Positions 56,143 through 64,000 of a stretch of 64,000 nucleotides of DNA are shown here, piece after piece. Position numbers and translations under genes: made by a program. The DNA comes from Nisaea sp. Its GTDB lineage: Bacteria; Pseudomonadota; Alphaproteobacteria; Thalassobaculales; Thalassobaculaceae. The DNA is taken from assembly GCF_017640745.1 (NCBI RefSeq), contig NZ_JAEPQA010000015.1, positions 55,703 to 119,702 of the forward strand. Reading direction: 5' to 3'. Numbering within the stretch: position 1 is the first letter of the stretch; each line of letters begins with the position of its first letter. The notes under the pieces are model-generated. The model searched no databases. It was not told the origin of the DNA and was given only the letters and a program-made list of their open reading frames with translations.

Positions 56143-56165
56143 AAAGAAGAGACGAGGGATATGGA

Positions 56166-56480
56166 ATGGAAACGATCTGCGTCACCTGGATCCTGCAGGA
56201 CGGTTCGCGAAAGACGGCCGCTGTCGAGACCGGCGGCAATCTGATGGAGGCCGCCCTCGACAACGCGATCGACGGCATCGTCGGCCAGTGCGGCGGCAGC
56301 CTCGCCTGCGCCACCTGTCACGTCGTCATCGAAGAGGCGCCGGCAGCCCTCCCTGATATCTCCCCGGACGAGGACGACATGCTCGACATGGCCGAGCCGG
56401 AGCGCCTGCCCGGGAGCCGCCTTTCCTGCCAGCTCCTAGCGGTGCCGGAGCTCGACGGCATCGTGCTGCGCGTGCCCTGA
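56166..56480 (+). CDS. [2Fe-2S] ferredoxin, adrenodoxin/putidaredoxin type
   Basis: A 104-residue ferredoxin. The cluster ligands Cys42, Cys48, Cys51 and Cys88 (GQCGGSLACATCHVV and LSCQL) have the C-x5-C-x2-C-x36-C spacing of the vertebrate-type class that serves P450s. It is 19 bases from the P450 gene and therefore its likely electron donor; no reductase gene is visible in the window. Confidence 0.93.
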   Translation: METICVTWILQDGSRKTAAVETGGNLMEAALDNAIDGIVGQCGGSLACATCHVVIEEAPAALPDISPDEDDMLDMAEPERLPGSRLSCQLLAVPELDGIVLRVP

Positions 56481-56499
56481 GCCCGGAGGGAGAGCGCCC

Positions 56500-57675
56500 A
56501 TGTCCACTGCCCCGGTCTACGAGATCGATCCGAAAACCTTCTGGCAGGATCCCTATCCCGATCTGAAGCGCATGCGCGCCGAGGCGCCGATCGCCTATGT
56601 GCCGCAGCTCGGCGCCACCCTGCTCACCCGACGGGACGACATCTTCGAGAACGAGAAGAAGGTCGAGATCTTCTCCTCCGACCAGCCCCAGGGCCTGATG
56701 ACCGTTCTGATGGGCCAGAACCTGATGCGCAAGGATGGCGCCGCGCCCATGGCCGAGCGCAAGGCGATCTTCCCCTCGGTCTCGCCGAAGACGGTGAAGT
56801 CGGTCTGGAAGGCGCAGTTCGAGGAGAAGACCGCGGAGGCGCTTGAGGAACTCCGTCCGCTCGGGACGGCCGACATGGTGAAGGATGTAGCCAAGCGGGT
56901 CTCCGGCGAGGCGCTGAAGGCGATCACCGGCCTCACCAACATGAGTTGGCAGGAGATGGACCGGGTCAGCCAGGGCATGATCGACGGCTGCGCCAACTAT
57001 GCGGGCGACCCCGAAGTGGAGGCGCGCTGCCACGACTGCACCGGCTCCATCGACCGCCATATCGACGGCATGATGCCGCTGCTCCGGGAGGCGCCGGACA
57101 GCTCCATGCTCTCGGTGCAGATGCAGGCCGGCCTGCCCGAAGAGGCCGTCCGCGCGAATATCAAGCTCACCATCTCCGGCGGCCAGAACGAGCCGCGCGA
57201 CGTGATCGCCGGCCTGGTCTGGACCATGCTGACCCATCCGGAGCAGCTCGCCCTCGTCCGCGACGGCAAGGCGACCTGGCTGCAGGCCTTCGAGGAATAT
57301 GCCCGCTGGATCTCCCCCATCGGCATGTCGCCGCGCCGGGTCGCGCAACGCTACGAGGCGAAGGGCGTCACCTTCGAGCCTGAGGACCGGGTGTTCCTGA
57401 TGTTCGGCTCCGGCAACCGGGACGAAGCCGTGTTCGAGGACCCGGAACGCTTCGACATCGCCCGCGACACCTCGCACTCCATCGCCTTCGGCGCCGGCCC
57501 GCATTTCTGCGCCGGCGCCTGGGCCTCGCGCTGCCTGATCGCCGAGGTCGCCCTGCCGATGATCTTCGAGAGATTACCGGGTCTCGCGCTCGCCGGCGAG
57601 GTTCCGTTCGGCGGCTGGGCCTTCCGGGGTCCGCTGGAGATGCCGGTGACTTGGGACGCGGCGGGCATATCGTAA
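56500..57675 (+). CDS. Cytochrome P450 with atypical I-helix
   Basis: A 391-residue soluble P450. The haem Cys337 is in FGAGPHFCAGAWAS, and ERFDIARDTSHSIAFG precedes it. The I-helix lacks the usual acid-Thr pair (AGxDT): residues 227-234 read GGQNEPRD instead, so proton delivery must differ. Substrate is unknown. It forms an operon with the ferredoxin, opposite to a MarR regulator. Confidence 0.93.
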   Translation: MSTAPVYEIDPKTFWQDPYPDLKRMRAEAPIAYVPQLGATLLTRRDDIFENEKKVEIFSSDQPQGLMTVLMGQNLMRKDGAAPMAERKAIFPSVSPKTVKSVWKAQFEEKTAEALEELRPLGTADMVKDVAKRVSGEALKAITGLTNMSWQEMDRVSQGMIDGCANYAGDPEVEARCHDCTGSIDRHIDGMMPLLREAPDSSMLSVQMQAGLPEEAVRANIKLTISGGQNEPRDVIAGLVWTMLTHPEQLALVRDGKATWLQAFEEYARWISPIGMSPRRVAQRYEAKGVTFEPEDRVFLMFGSGNRDEAVFEDPERFDIARDTSHSIAFGAGPHFCAGAWASRCLIAEVALPMIFERLPGLALAGEVPFGGWAFRGPLEMPVTWDAAGIS

Positions 57676-57726
57676 ACTCGCAGCGCCCTCAAAGAACACC
57701 GGCCTGTTACTAGCGACTCGCTGATA

Positions 57727-58167
57727 CTAGTCCGTTAAGGCCTCATTGATTTTTTCCAGATCAATGAACTCTGCAAATCCCTGAAGGCTCTTCTGCACGT
57801 GCGGATGGGCGACTAGTTCCTCACCCGCAATTTGCCCCAAAATGGCGAAGCTGGCTTTCCAGCTTTCTTGCCCATCGTGCTTTCTGGCTTCGCGAAATTC
57901 TTCGACGCAACGGTCAGAAATCAACTCTGTAATCAGGCTAGCCGTCTTTCTATTTGATATTTCAACGACCGAATCCGGCTGTTTCGGGAGTTCGTTCAGA
58001 GCCGGGTGATCGCGCATTGTAAGAAACATCCACAACACCAGATCCGCACGTTCACTCTTCAGAGTAGAGACGACGAGGCAACGGGCAGCCTTGTCGGTAT
58101 ATGCACCAGCCGACGCCTGCGACGGTATCCCGAACAATAACAATGCAATAATTGTTAAACGCCACAT
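57727..58167 (-). CDS. Exported hypothetical protein
   Basis: A 146-residue protein with a signal peptide (RLTIIALLLFGIPSQASA). Its composition is richer in AT than its neighbours, suggesting a recent or lowly adapted gene. Two Cys (ARCLVVS and DRCVEEF) could pair. No family recognised. Confidence 0.6.
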   Translation of the reverse strand: MWRLTIIALLLFGIPSQASAGAYTDKAARCLVVSTLKSERADLVLWMFLTMRDHPALNELPKQPDSVVEISNRKTASLITELISDRCVEEFREARKHDGQESWKASFAILGQIAGEELVAHPHVQKSLQGFAEFIDLEKINEALTD

Positions 58168-58233
58168 TTCCTCATGCCTCTGCTAAGTGCGCGATTGAAA
58201 CAAGGGGATCTTAGCATCCGGAGCTATCGCCAC

Positions 58234-59166
58234 TCATGAAATCTCCCGGGCGGCCGTGATCTTTCGAAACACCCGTCCATCGATCGCCAGCAAGCCGGTC
58301 GCGATCAGGGCCATGCCGACGAGATGCATCGCGGAGAGGCTCTCGTTCAGGAACAGCACGCCGAGCAGGATGGCGCTCACCGGCACCAGCAGGGTCACCA
58401 GCAGCAGGTTCATCGCCCCCGCCCGCTTGAGCAGCTCGAAATAGAGAATATAAGCAAAGGACGTGCAGAGCAGCGCCAGCCCGGCAAGCGAGGCGATGGT
58501 CCCGGTCGAGGGCATCGGCAGGGTCCAGGGCCGGTCGACGAGGATGACCGCCGGGATCAGCAGCAGGGTCGAGGCCGTCACCTGTCCCGTGGCGGTCTGC
58601 ACGGGCTCGATGCCCATCCCCTTGAAGCGCCGCCCGAAGACGCCTCCGAAAGCGTAGCTGAGCGCGGCGCCGAGGAGAGCGATCTGGCCGAGCAGGGTGC
58701 CTTCGATACCACCCGAAAGGTCCTCGCCCACCATCAAAGCGACACCGGCGAAACCGAAGGCAACGCCGAGCACGCGGAGCGGTTTGATCCGCTCGTCGTC
58801 GGTCATGAAATGCGCGACCAGGACGCCGAAGATCGGCGTCGCGGCGAGGAAGATCGAGGCAAGACCGCTGGCAATCCGGGTCTGACCGAAGACGATCAGC
58901 GAGAACGGCACCGCGTTGTTAAGGAAGCCCATGATCAGGAATGCCCGGAGCGCTTTCCAGTCCGTCGGCATACGGAGTCCGAAGAGCGGCAGCGCCATCT
59001 GCATGACCAGCGCGGCGAGGCCGACCCGGACGAGCACGATGGTCAGCGGCGGAACGTCCGCGACGGCGACGCCGACGAAGAAGAAGGAGCCGCCCCAGAC
59101 CGCGGAAAGCAGGATAAGGATCCCCCATTCCACCGGCCCCATCGTCAGGTTCACTCTTGCATTCAT
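58234..59166 (-). CDS. EamA/DMT-family transporter
   Basis: A 310-residue ten-segment transporter starting at ATG 59166. It opens ARVNLTMGPVEWGILILLS, and SAVWGGSFFFVGVAVADVP is the usual EamA first-helix region; GVLFLNESLSAMHLVGMALI closes the second repeat. Unlike the tandem pair at 8538-10404 it resembles the RhaT/EamA group that exports amino acids. It is divergent from the FAD-oxidase gene. Confidence 0.85.
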   Translation of the reverse strand: MNARVNLTMGPVEWGILILLSAVWGGSFFFVGVAVADVPPLTIVLVRVGLAALVMQMALPLFGLRMPTDWKALRAFLIMGFLNNAVPFSLIVFGQTRIASGLASIFLAATPIFGVLVAHFMTDDERIKPLRVLGVAFGFAGVALMVGEDLSGGIEGTLLGQIALLGAALSYAFGGVFGRRFKGMGIEPVQTATGQVTASTLLLIPAVILVDRPWTLPMPSTGTIASLAGLALLCTSFAYILYFELLKRAGAMNLLLVTLLVPVSAILLGVLFLNESLSAMHLVGMALIATGLLAIDGRVFRKITAAREIS

Positions 59167-59391
59167 GCCGTTCAGGTCTTTCCGGTCGAGAGATCGCACC
59201 CGTGCGGGAGAGTTCTATCCCGCCGCGCCGTCCGCCGCCGCCGCGAAACGGGCAGCGAACCTCTGCCTACACGAGACGAATGCGGCAAGAACTCCGTTTC
59301 TTGCGCGGCATTGCGCCCGCGCCTATTCCGCGATTGAGCGCACCCGGGAGCACGGATAGTCTGGCCGGAAAATCAGATGGGAGAAAACGCC

Positions 59392-60786
59392 ATGCAGGCC
59401 CGTATCGAGGCTTCGGAGATCGCACCGGTTCTGGAGCAGCTCCGCGCACGCTTCGGCGACCGCTTTTCCACCGCGCCCGCCGTCCTGGCGCGGCACGGCC
59501 AGGACGAAAGCTATCACACGCCGATGCCCCCGGACGGTGTCGTCTTCACGAACAGCACCGAGGAAGTGGCTGAAGTGGTCCGGCTCTGCGCCGCGCATCA
59601 TGTGCCGGTCATCCCCTTCGGCACCGGCACCTCGCTCGAGGGTCATATCGGCGCGCTGTCCGGCGGGATCTGCATCGATCTCTCCAACATGAACAAGATC
59701 CTCGAGGTGAATGCAGAGGATCTCGATTGCCGGGTGCAGGCCGGCGTCACCCGCAAGCAGCTCAACACCCATCTGCGCGATCAGGGCCTCTTTTTCCCGA
59801 TCGATCCGGGCGCCGACGCCTCGATCGGCGGGATGGCGGCGACCCGTGCCTCCGGTACCAACGCGGTGCGCTACGGAACGATGCGGGAGAACGTGCTCTC
59901 GCTGACCGTCGTCACCGCCGCGGGCGAGATCATCCGCACCGCGCAGCGCGCCCGGAAAAGCTCGGCGGGCTACGACCTGACCCGCCTCTTCGTCGGCTCC
60001 GAGGGTACGCTCGGCGTCATCACCGAGGTGGCGCTGAAGCTCTACGGCATTCCCGAGGCGACCTCGGCCGCGGTCTGCCAGTTCGGCGATCTCGAAAGCG
60101 CAATCAACACCGTGATCCTGACCATCCAGTCCGGCATTCCGATGGCGCGGATCGAGCTGCTGAACGACAGCCAGATGGAAGCCTGCATCCGCTTCTCCGG
60201 CCTTGAGGGCTACGAGAAGAAACCGACGCTGTTCTTCGAATTCCACGGCAGCGAGACCGGCGTGAAGGAACAGGCGGAAGCCGTCGAGGCGATCGCCGGC
60301 GAGTTTGGCGGCAGCGCCTTCCAGTGGGCCGAGAAGGCCGAGGACCGCAACAAGCTCTGGGAAGCGCGGCATAACGTGCATTACGCGATCAAGTCCATGC
60401 GGCCGGACTGCGAGGTGATGGCGACCGACATCTGCGTGCCGATCTCACGCCTCGCCGAAGCCATCCTGGAGGCGGAGAAGGACCTCGCCGCGACCGGGCT
60501 CAAGGCCGGCATCGTCGGCCATGTGGGCGACGGCAACTTCCATGTCGGCTATTGCATCGATCCGAAGAACAAGGCCGAGGTCGAGGCCGCCAAGGGTCAC
60601 AACGAACGCATGGTGATGCGCGCCATCGCGGCCGGCGGTACCTGCACCGGCGAGCACGGCGTCGGCCAGGGCAAGATCCGCTACATGGAGGCGGAACACG
60701 GGGCCGCACTCGGCGCCATGAAGGCAATCAAGCAGGCGCTCGATCCGCAGAACATCATGAACCCGGGCAAGATCCTGCCCGCCTGA
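59392..60786 (+). CDS. FAD-linked oxidase (D-lactate/glycolate dehydrogenase type)
   Basis: A 464-residue flavoprotein starting at ATG 59392 with GGGAG upstream. The FAD-binding PCMH domain is visible as VIPFGTGTSLEGHIGALSGG, and the C-terminal domain as GHVGDGNFHVGYCIDP and TCTGEHGVGQGKIRYME with metal-type His residues. Members oxidise D-lactate, D-2-hydroxyglutarate or glycolate in the cytoplasm or at the membrane. No GlcE/GlcF partner is adjacent, so the D-lactate dehydrogenase (Dld-like) type is more probable. Confidence 0.9.
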   Translation: MQARIEASEIAPVLEQLRARFGDRFSTAPAVLARHGQDESYHTPMPPDGVVFTNSTEEVAEVVRLCAAHHVPVIPFGTGTSLEGHIGALSGGICIDLSNMNKILEVNAEDLDCRVQAGVTRKQLNTHLRDQGLFFPIDPGADASIGGMAATRASGTNAVRYGTMRENVLSLTVVTAAGEIIRTAQRARKSSAGYDLTRLFVGSEGTLGVITEVALKLYGIPEATSAAVCQFGDLESAINTVILTIQSGIPMARIELLNDSQMEACIRFSGLEGYEKKPTLFFEFHGSETGVKEQAEAVEAIAGEFGGSAFQWAEKAEDRNKLWEARHNVHYAIKSMRPDCEVMATDICVPISRLAEAILEAEKDLAATGLKAGIVGHVGDGNFHVGYCIDPKNKAEVEAAKGHNERMVMRAIAAGGTCTGEHGVGQGKIRYMEAEHGAALGAMKAIKQALDPQNIMNPGKILPA

Positions 60787-60813
60787 TCCTCGTCACCGAT
60801 ACGGAACGCTCCC

Positions 60814-61839
60814 ATGCCCCATCCGACCGGCAGCATGAAGGCCGTCGAGGCCTCCTCCTTCTCCATCGACAGTCTCGCGGTCGTCGAACGTCCGATCCCG
60901 GCGCCGAAGCGCGGCGAGATCCTGATCCGGGTGAAGGCGGTCACGCTGAACTACCGCGACCTCGCGGTGCTCTCCGGCTCCTACATGCCGACCCTGCCGA
61001 TGCCCTACGTCCCCTGCTCCGACTGCTGCGGCGAGGTGCTCGCGCTCGGCGAGGACGTGACCGCGTTCAAGGAAGGCGACCGGGTCGTGCCCTGCTACAT
61101 CCAGGGCTGGCGCGACGGGCGGGTGACGCAGCAGCAGCGCACGAAGCAGACCCTCGGGGGCCCTCTGCCCGGCGTGCTCCGCGAATATGTCGCGATCCCG
61201 GCGGACGAAGCGATCCACGCCCCAGCCGGCCTCAGCGATGCCGAGGCGGCAACCCTGCCGATCGCCGGGCTGACCGCCTGGACCTGCCTCGAACAGGGCG
61301 GGCTCAAATGCGGCGATCGGGTGCTGGTCCAGGGCACCGGCGGCGTGGCGCTCTTCGCCCTGCAGCTCGCCAAAGCGGCGGGCGCAGAGGTCGTCGCCCT
61401 CACCTCGACGGCCGAGAAAGCCGATCTCCTGCGCAAGCTCGGTGCCGATCACGTGGTGAACTACCGCGAGACATCGGAATGGGGCGCGGCGGTGAAAGCG
61501 GCGACCGGCGGGCACGGCGCCGACATCGTCGTCGAGACCACCGGCAGCACCCTCGACCAGTCCTTCGCCGCCGTCGCCTTCGGCGGCTTCATCGGCGTGA
61601 TCGGTTTCGTCGGCGGCAATACCGTGCCGCTCAACGTGCTGCAGCTGATCGGCCCGAATGTCCGCATGGAGGGCGTTGTCGTCGGCTCACAGGCAGGGCT
61701 GCGCAACCTCGCGCGGGCAATGGAGCTGCACAAGATCAAGCCGGTGCTCGACAAGACCTTCCCGATCGAGGAGGCGGCCAACGCCTTCCGGCACATGAAG
61801 CAGGCGGGCCATATCGGGAAGATCGTCGTCACGCCGTGA
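60814..61839 (+). CDS. NAD(P)-dependent zinc-type alcohol dehydrogenase / quinone oxidoreductase
   Basis: A 341-residue medium-chain dehydrogenase/reductase. PYVPCSDCCGEVLALGEDVTAFKEGDRV in the N-terminal domain and VLVQGTGGVALFALQLAKAAGAEVV (Rossmann GxGxxA) are present, with a Cys pair that could bind zinc. Its start is 28 bases after the FAD-oxidase stop, so they are an operon. Likely acts on an aldehyde, alcohol or enone; substrate unknown. Confidence 0.87.
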   Translation: MPHPTGSMKAVEASSFSIDSLAVVERPIPAPKRGEILIRVKAVTLNYRDLAVLSGSYMPTLPMPYVPCSDCCGEVLALGEDVTAFKEGDRVVPCYIQGWRDGRVTQQQRTKQTLGGPLPGVLREYVAIPADEAIHAPAGLSDAEAATLPIAGLTAWTCLEQGGLKCGDRVLVQGTGGVALFALQLAKAAGAEVVALTSTAEKADLLRKLGADHVVNYRETSEWGAAVKAATGGHGADIVVETTGSTLDQSFAAVAFGGFIGVIGFVGGNTVPLNVLQLIGPNVRMEGVVVGSQAGLRNLARAMELHKIKPVLDKTFPIEEAANAFRHMKQAGHIGKIVVTP

Positions 61840-61858
61840 CCCGGAAACCTCCGGAATC

Positions 61859-61894
61859 AAAAAGGCCGCCATCCGGACCGGACGGCGGCCTTTT
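61859..61894 (+). terminator. Intrinsic terminator after the MDR dehydrogenase
   Basis: AAAAAGGCCGCC and its complement GGCGGCCTTTT around a 13-base loop; T-rich on the plus strand, A-rich before, so it can act in both directions (also for the minus-strand HupE gene). Confidence 0.85.
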
Positions 61895-61913
61895 GTATTC
61901 AAGGAGCCTGCAA

Positions 61914-62507
61914 TCAGGCCATCAGCATGCCGACGCCGATCGCGGCGGTCAGGCCGCCGATGCCGCGGGTAACCGCGAGGGCGAGTGTCGCGCGCTCGGC
62001 AAAGAGCTTCTGCAGGCCGAGGCCCGCACCGAGACCGGCGACATGCAGCAGCGCGGTCGCGGCGACGAAGCCGGCACCGTAGGTCAGCGCGCTGGCGGCA
62101 CCGATTTCCGCGCCATGGGCATGGCCGTGGAACAGCGCAAAGGCGCCCACGACAGCCGCGCAGGCACCGGCTGGCAGCCGAACGGCCGCGGCGACCAGCA
62201 GGCCGAGAGCGACGACGGAGGCCAGGATCGCAGGCTCGACGAAGGGCAGCGCAACGCCGGAAAGTGCCAGCACGAAACCGACGGCCATGCAGCCGACAAA
62301 GGCGAGCGGCACGCCGGCCAGCGCCCGGCCGCCAATCTGGAAGGCCCAGATGCCGACGGCGATCATGGCGAGGACGTGGTCGATGCCAAGGAACGGATGG
62401 GACATACCGGCCGCGAAGGAGCCATGCTCGGCGGGATTGATATGGGCGAAGGAGGTGGAGGTGCCCGCAACAAGCATTGCGGCGCCGAGGGCGAAGGCTC
62501 TAAGCAT
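61914..62507 (-). CDS. HupE/UreJ family (nickel-type) membrane protein
   Basis: A 197-residue protein starting at ATG 62507 with AAAGGA upstream. The signal peptide (FALGAAMLVAGTSTSFA), HINPAEHGSFAAGMSHPFLG with conserved His, the transmembrane helices and FALFHGHAHGAEI with His/Glu ligands are typical of HupE/UreJ nickel or cobalt permeases. No urease or hydrogenase gene is in the window. Confidence 0.88.
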   Translation of the reverse strand: MLRAFALGAAMLVAGTSTSFAHINPAEHGSFAAGMSHPFLGIDHVLAMIAVGIWAFQIGGRALAGVPLAFVGCMAVGFVLALSGVALPFVEPAILASVVALGLLVAAAVRLPAGACAAVVGAFALFHGHAHGAEIGAASALTYGAGFVAATALLHVAGLGAGLGLQKLFAERATLALAVTRGIGGLTAAIGVGMLMA

Positions 62508-62603
62508 GAAATGATCCTTTGTCGAAGTCGATCCGGCGCCCCGGGATGGGTCGCGCTGTATTATCGTTGCACAGCAGCATTTCTTAACCAAGAGGCCTGT
62601 TCC

Positions 62604-63107
62604 ATGACCGACACCCTTCCGGAGATCCGCGCCATTCTCGAAGCCTCTCCCTACGCGTTCGAGGTGATGGACTGCGATCCGGAACTTGCCGACACGGCGG
62701 TCTTCTGCGCGCGCTACGGCAAGGCGCCTGAAGACTCGGCGAATACGATCCTGATCCGCTCCAAGACCGGCGAACTGAAATTCGCCGCCTGCGTCGTGCT
62801 CGCGACCCACCGGCTGGACGTGAACAAGGTCGCGCGCAAGAAACTCGGCGCACGAAAGGTCTCCTTCGCGAGTGCGGAAGAGACGCGGGAGCTGACCGGC
62901 ATGGAAATCGGCGGCGTGACCGCGCTCGGACTGCCGACAGACCTGCCGCTCTGGATCGATGCCGACGTGATGGCCCGCAAGGAGATCATCCTCGGCGGCG
63001 GCAATCGTTCCTCGAAGCTGATCGTCGACCCGAAACTGCTGCTCGACCAGCCGCTCTCCGAAGTGGTCGAGGGCCTTGCCAACCCGATCGAAATTTCTGC
63101 GAGTTAA
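62604..63107 (+). CDS. YbaK/EbsC aminoacyl-tRNA deacylase domain protein
   Basis: A 167-residue protein starting at ATG 62604, cut from a much longer open frame. CVVLATHRLDVNKVARKKLGARKVSFASAEETRELTGMEIGGVTAL contains the YbaK/ProX signature. Such proteins hydrolyse misacylated Cys-tRNA(Pro) or related tRNAs; the Lys in the DVNKVARK loop and GGVTALGL are the expected catalytic region. Confidence 0.88.
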   Translation: MTDTLPEIRAILEASPYAFEVMDCDPELADTAVFCARYGKAPEDSANTILIRSKTGELKFAACVVLATHRLDVNKVARKKLGARKVSFASAEETRELTGMEIGGVTALGLPTDLPLWIDADVMARKEIILGGGNRSSKLIVDPKLLLDQPLSEVVEGLANPIEISAS

Positions 63108-63186
63108 CCGAAAGAAAACGTTTCCTCCGGCATGCTCCGGGTGGCAATTGATCGCCTTCGCATGCCTGACGGAGCCAAGCAGTTCC

Positions 63187-63948
63187 ATGTGCCGTGTCGC
63201 CGCCTATCTCGGCGCGGATGTCGCGCTTGAGGACATCATCATCAGACCCCGCCACTCGCTCCTGCAGCAGAGCCAGGCGGCTACCGAGGCCAAACTCGCC
63301 GTCCAGGGTGACGGTTTCGGCATCGCCTGGTACGCCGCTGACCAACGGCCGGGTCTCTACCGCGACGTGCTGCCCGCCTGGTCGGACGGCAATCTCACCA
63401 GCCTCTGCCGGATGATCGCCTCGCGGCTCTTCCTCGCCCATGTGCGCGCCTCGACGGTCGGCGAGACCGCACGCACCAACTGCCATCCCTTCGCCCACGG
63501 GCGCTGGTGCTTCATGCATAACGGCGAGATTGCGGATTTCACGCGCATCCGCCGCGAACTCGAGGCGCTGCTGCCGGACACGCTCTACCTCTCCCGGCGC
63601 GGCACCACAGACTCCGAGCTCTTCTTCCTGCTCGCCCTCGCCGAGGGACTGGACGAGGATCCGCCGGAAGCGATCCGCCGCACCATCGCCCGGATCGAGC
63701 AGGTCCAGGGCAAGGTCGCTCATCCGAACCGGCTGACCTGCGTCTTCAGCAACGGCAGCGAGATCTGGGGCTTCCGCCGTTCCAGCGACGGGCTGAGCCC
63801 GACCCTCTATGTCTCGGAAAGCTTCGCCACCGGCGGCCTCACCCTTGCCTCAGAGCCGCTCGACGAACGCGGCGCCCACTGGTGCAGTGTCCCCGAGGGC
63901 GAAATCGTGCAGCTCTCCGCGCATGGGATATCGGCGGCAAAGCTCTGA
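63187..63948 (+). CDS. Class II glutamine amidotransferase (YafJ/EgtC-like)
   Basis: A 253-residue Ntn hydrolase starting MCRVAAYLGADVA; Cys2 is the nucleophile after Met removal. TNCHPFAHGRWCFMHNGEIADF and RGTTDSELFFLLALAEG are the family motifs. Related proteins include EgtC of ergothioneine synthesis and YafJ; no ergothioneine gene is close by, so a general glutaminase is the safer call. Confidence 0.88.
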   Translation: MCRVAAYLGADVALEDIIIRPRHSLLQQSQAATEAKLAVQGDGFGIAWYAADQRPGLYRDVLPAWSDGNLTSLCRMIASRLFLAHVRASTVGETARTNCHPFAHGRWCFMHNGEIADFTRIRRELEALLPDTLYLSRRGTTDSELFFLLALAEGLDEDPPEAIRRTIARIEQVQGKVAHPNRLTCVFSNGSEIWGFRRSSDGLSPTLYVSESFATGGLTLASEPLDERGAHWCSVPEGEIVQLSAHGISAAKL

Positions 63949-63964
63949 GTTTATCAACAGACAG

Positions 63965-63996
63965 GTCGTCATTCCCATGCACGTGGGAATGACGAC
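63965..63996. repeat. Palindromic repeat at right edge, possibly truncated
   Basis: GTCGTCATTCCCA and TGGGAATGACGAC are exact complements with a 6-base centre. It resembles the GTCATCCC-type repeats of this genome but is shorter; the window ends 4 bases later. Confidence 0.65.
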
Positions 63997-64000
63997 ATTT

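Noticed and set aside
60552..62603. Long plus-strand frame joining the FAD-oxidase to the YbaK gene
   Set aside because: The first part is out of frame with the oxidase and dehydrogenase and looks like shadow sequence. Only the YbaK part from ATG 62604 is real.

Overview
The window is a densely packed, GC-rich bacterial chromosome segment with no phage, insertion sequence or CRISPR array. It is very probably from a free-living alphaproteobacterium of the Rhodospirillales type. The evidence is the F1-ATPase zeta-subunit (DUF1476) gene, the purC-purS-purQ-purL-bolA-grxD order, PAS_7-type hybrid kinases and GTCATCCCGG-type palindromic repeats. Genus-level assignment is not attempted.

Layout. 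1-1256: an SCO1/SenC copper protein cut by the window edge, with two small exported proteins. 1382-6965: a four-gene hydantoin/amide catabolic operon (carbamoylase, hydantoinase, two amidohydrolases). 7206-12224: a SPOR lipoprotein, tandem EamA exporters, an MFS exporter and small envelope proteins. 12577-17155: an HD phosphohydrolase and three unrecognised genes of 372-465 codons. 17169-19719: MFS, a branched-chain aminotransferase and tRNA-Leu(UAA). 19723-23550: a run of small, mostly membrane or exported hypothetical proteins. 23554-28859: enoyl-CoA hydratase, CinA-like, SfsA, methionine aminopeptidase, RadC and MFS. 29013-33607: an atypical class IV aminotransferase, a four-PAS hybrid kinase and two small genes. 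33636-36845: Ald2-like aldolase, MtnA and PurB. 36979-42549: an animal-type haem peroxidase and a small protein, convergent with a three-gene operon (26-residue peptide, YcaO, SARP-type regulator). 42970-46425: ATPase zeta subunit, NRDE protein, and a TetR/aminotransferase pair with a clear operator. 46482-54650: soluble chemoreceptor, purine genes purC/S/Q/L with an antisense PAS-GGDEF gene inside, then bolA and grxD. 54808-63948: MarR / [2Fe-2S] ferredoxin / P450 module with twin operators, EamA, glycolate/lactate-type FAD oxidase, quinone-oxidoreductase-like enzyme, HupE/UreJ, YbaK and a class II glutamine amidotransferase.

How the genes work together. PurB, PurC, PurS, PurQ and PurL cover several steps of IMP/AMP synthesis; PurS, PurQ and PurL form the FGAM synthase complex. 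MtnA and the adjacent aldolase fit the dihydroxyacetone-phosphate variant of 5'-methylthioadenosine salvage. The ferredoxin is the likely electron donor of the neighbouring P450, controlled by the divergent MarR. The carbamoylase and hydantoinase act consecutively on cyclic ureides.

The best candidate for an undescribed system is the minus-strand operon 42549-39085. A 26-residue open frame with a strong ribosome-binding site, too short for ordinary gene calling, sits 4 bases upstream of a complete YcaO-domain enzyme, which is followed 20 bases later by a SARP/BTAD-type activator. This is the architecture of a ribosomally made, post-translationally modified peptide (RiPP) locus with a stand-alone YcaO. 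That it makes such a product is inference.
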